A stretch of 64,000 nucleotides of DNA from NCBI RefSeq assembly GCF_020883495.1, contig NZ_CP086611.1, positions 1 to 64,000 of the forward strand, given 5' to 3'. Under the pieces are notes generated by a model. It made no database searches, was not told the origin of the DNA, and worked only from the letters and a program-made list of their open reading frames with translations. Positions 63,097 to 64,000 of the stretch are shown here, piece by piece. The position numbers and the translations under genes were made by a program. Positions within the stretch are counted from its first letter, which is position 1. Each line of letters starts with the position of its first letter. The DNA is from Shinella zoogloeoides (GTDB taxonomy: Bacteria > Pseudomonadota > Alphaproteobacteria > Rhizobiales > Rhizobiaceae).

Positions 63097-63720
63097 ATGA
63101 GCGCGACCCAAGTCCACAACCCGGACGAAAAGCCGGTCTTCTACCTGACGCAAGAGTATCACCCGGAAAACAGCACCACGCTGGGGTTCTGGCTCTACCT
63201 GATGAGCGACTGCCTGATCTTCGCCGTGCTCTTCGCGACCCATGGCGTGCTCGGCCGCAGCTATGCGGCCGGTCCCTCGCCGGCGGACCTCTTCGACCTC
63301 AACCTCGTCGCCATCAATACGGCGATGCTGCTCCTGTCCTCCATCACCTATGGCTTCGCCATGCTCCAGATGGAGCGCAATGCGAAGATGGAGACGCTGG
63401 TCTGGCTCGGCATCACCGGCGTCTTCGGCGCGGCCTTCCTGGCGCTGGAGCTTTACGAGTTCCATCATCTGATCGCCGAGGGCGCAGGCCCGACGCGCTC
63501 GGCCTTCCTGTCGTCCTTCTTCACGCTTGTCGGCACGCACGGCCTGCACGTCACCTTCGGCATCCTCTGGCTGGTCACGCTGATGGTGCAGGTGAGAAAG
63601 CACGGCCTCACTCATGAAAATCGCCGCCGGCTGACCTGCCTTTCCATGTTCTGGCATTTCCTCGATGTTATCTGGATCGGCGTCTTCTCCTTCGTCTACC
63701 TCCTGGGAGTTCTCGGATGA
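63097..63720 (+). CDS. cyoC: Cytochrome o ubiquinol oxidase subunit III
   Basis: This 207-residue subunit (E. coli 204) has five membrane segments. FWLYLMSDCLIFAVLFATHG and ALELYEFHHLIAEGAGPTRS match CyoC, and GTHGLHVTFGILWLV is the family's conserved helix. ATG at 63097, just after the cyoB stop; the last four bases overlap cyoD (ATGA). Confidence 0.96.
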   Translation: MSATQVHNPDEKPVFYLTQEYHPENSTTLGFWLYLMSDCLIFAVLFATHGVLGRSYAAGPSPADLFDLNLVAINTAMLLLSSITYGFAMLQMERNAKMETLVWLGITGVFGAAFLALELYEFHHLIAEGAGPTRSAFLSSFFTLVGTHGLHVTFGILWLVTLMVQVRKHGLTHENRRRLTCLSMFWHFLDVIWIGVFSFVYLLGVLG

Positions 63721-64000
63721 GCCACGAAAGCGCTTCTGACGCCCATCACTCGCACAGCCATGGCCACGAGGCCGGCCACGGCTCCTTCCGGGGCTACATG
63801 ACCGGCTTCGTCCTGTCGGTCATCCTGACGGCCATTCCCTTCTGGCTGGTCATGGCGGGCGTGCTCGACAGCAAATTGCTGACGGCGGTCATCGTCATGG
63901 GCATCGGCGTCGTGCAGATCGTCGTTCACATGGTCTATTTCCTGCACATGAACCCGCGTTCGGAAGGCGGCTGGACGATGATGGCGCTGATCTTCACGCT
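63717..64000 (+). CDS. cyoD: Cytochrome o ubiquinol oxidase subunit IV (3' end outside the window)
   Basis: The frame starting at the ATG at 63717 begins MSHESASDAHHSHSHGHEAG, then GSFRGYMTGFVLSVILTAIP as the first membrane segment and VIVMGIGVVQIVVHMVYFLH as the second, matching CyoD. The gene is open at the window edge after about 94 codons; E. coli CyoD has 109 residues. The N-terminus is unusually His-rich. Confidence 0.92.
   Translation, partial: MSHESASDAHHSHSHGHEAGHGSFRGYMTGFVLSVILTAIPFWLVMAGVLDSKLLTAVIVMGIGVVQIVVHMVYFLHMNPRSEGGWTMMALIFT

Noticed and set aside
61075..63657. An 860-codon minus-strand open frame opposite cyoB and cyoC.
   Set aside because: Extremely His/Glu/Arg-rich antisense of membrane-protein codons; no domain and strong competition from the oxidase genes.

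Overview
The window looks like one end of a large repABC replicon (plasmid, megaplasmid or chromid) from an alphaproteobacterium of the Rhizobiaceae (Rhizobium/Ensifer/Shinella/Agrobacterium type). The sequence opens on the repA start codon and runs repA-repB-ctRNA-repC. The DNA is GC-rich throughout, and the cargo is typical of rhizobial secondary replicons: many ABC/TTT uptake systems, each with its own catabolic enzymes and regulator. The genus cannot be fixed from what is visible. No transposase, integrase, tRNA, rRNA or CRISPR array was seen.

Layout. 0-4 kb: replication and partition block with its antisense RNA, followed by a small DUF6074-like gene. 4-5.3 kb: LysE-type exporter and a UPF0303 protein. 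5.4-11.8 kb: DctB/DctD-like two-component system next to a tctCBA [10 protein letters not shown] tricarboxylate transporter. 11.9-16.2 kb: DeoR repressor divergent from a choline-kinase-like phosphotransferase coupled to a dimethylglycine/sarcosine dehydrogenase-like flavoprotein. 16.3-17.6 kb: dmeRF Co/Ni efflux operon with a clear operator. 17.8-29.2 kb: a nine-gene sugar or polyol operon (ABC transporter, SorC regulator, aldo/keto reductase, GlpD-like dehydrogenase, class I aldolase, FGGY kinase, GMC oxidoreductase). 29.6-31.7 kb: GGDEF-EAL protein. 31.7-36.6 kb: GntR regulator and a pxpA-pxpBC-biotin carboxylase operon. 36.7-39.3 kb: a single-protein adenylation-carrier-membrane acyltransferase fusion. 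39.3-40.6 kb: MerR regulator and glutaredoxin-MauE fusion sharing a mer-type operator. 40.7-42.0 kb: GGEEF diguanylate cyclase. 42.0-48.8 kb: a 2267-residue protein made almost wholly of an octapeptide repeat. 49.1-55.5 kb: polyamine-type uptake and oxidation operon with an XRE-cupin regulator. 55.7-58.3 kb: adenine deaminase and a YczE-like membrane protein. 58.3-59.7 kb: MFS permease. 59.9-64 kb: cyoABCD ubiquinol oxidase, cut off inside cyoD.

How the parts fit together. Most of the window is scavenging capacity: carboxylates, a sugar or polyol, methylated amines, 5-oxoproline or another lactam/amide, polyamines and purines. Each system has a local regulator, and several operators can be seen. 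In all three operons where a solute-binding-protein gene precedes membrane or ATPase genes, a strong hairpin lies directly behind it, which suggests shared differential-expression logic.

The items most worth follow-up are the octapeptide giant, the three-domain acyl-transfer fusion, the split urea-carboxylase-like pxp operon, the mer operator without mer genes, and the uncharacterised sugar/polyol pathway. All functions are inferred from sequence patterns; no database search was run.
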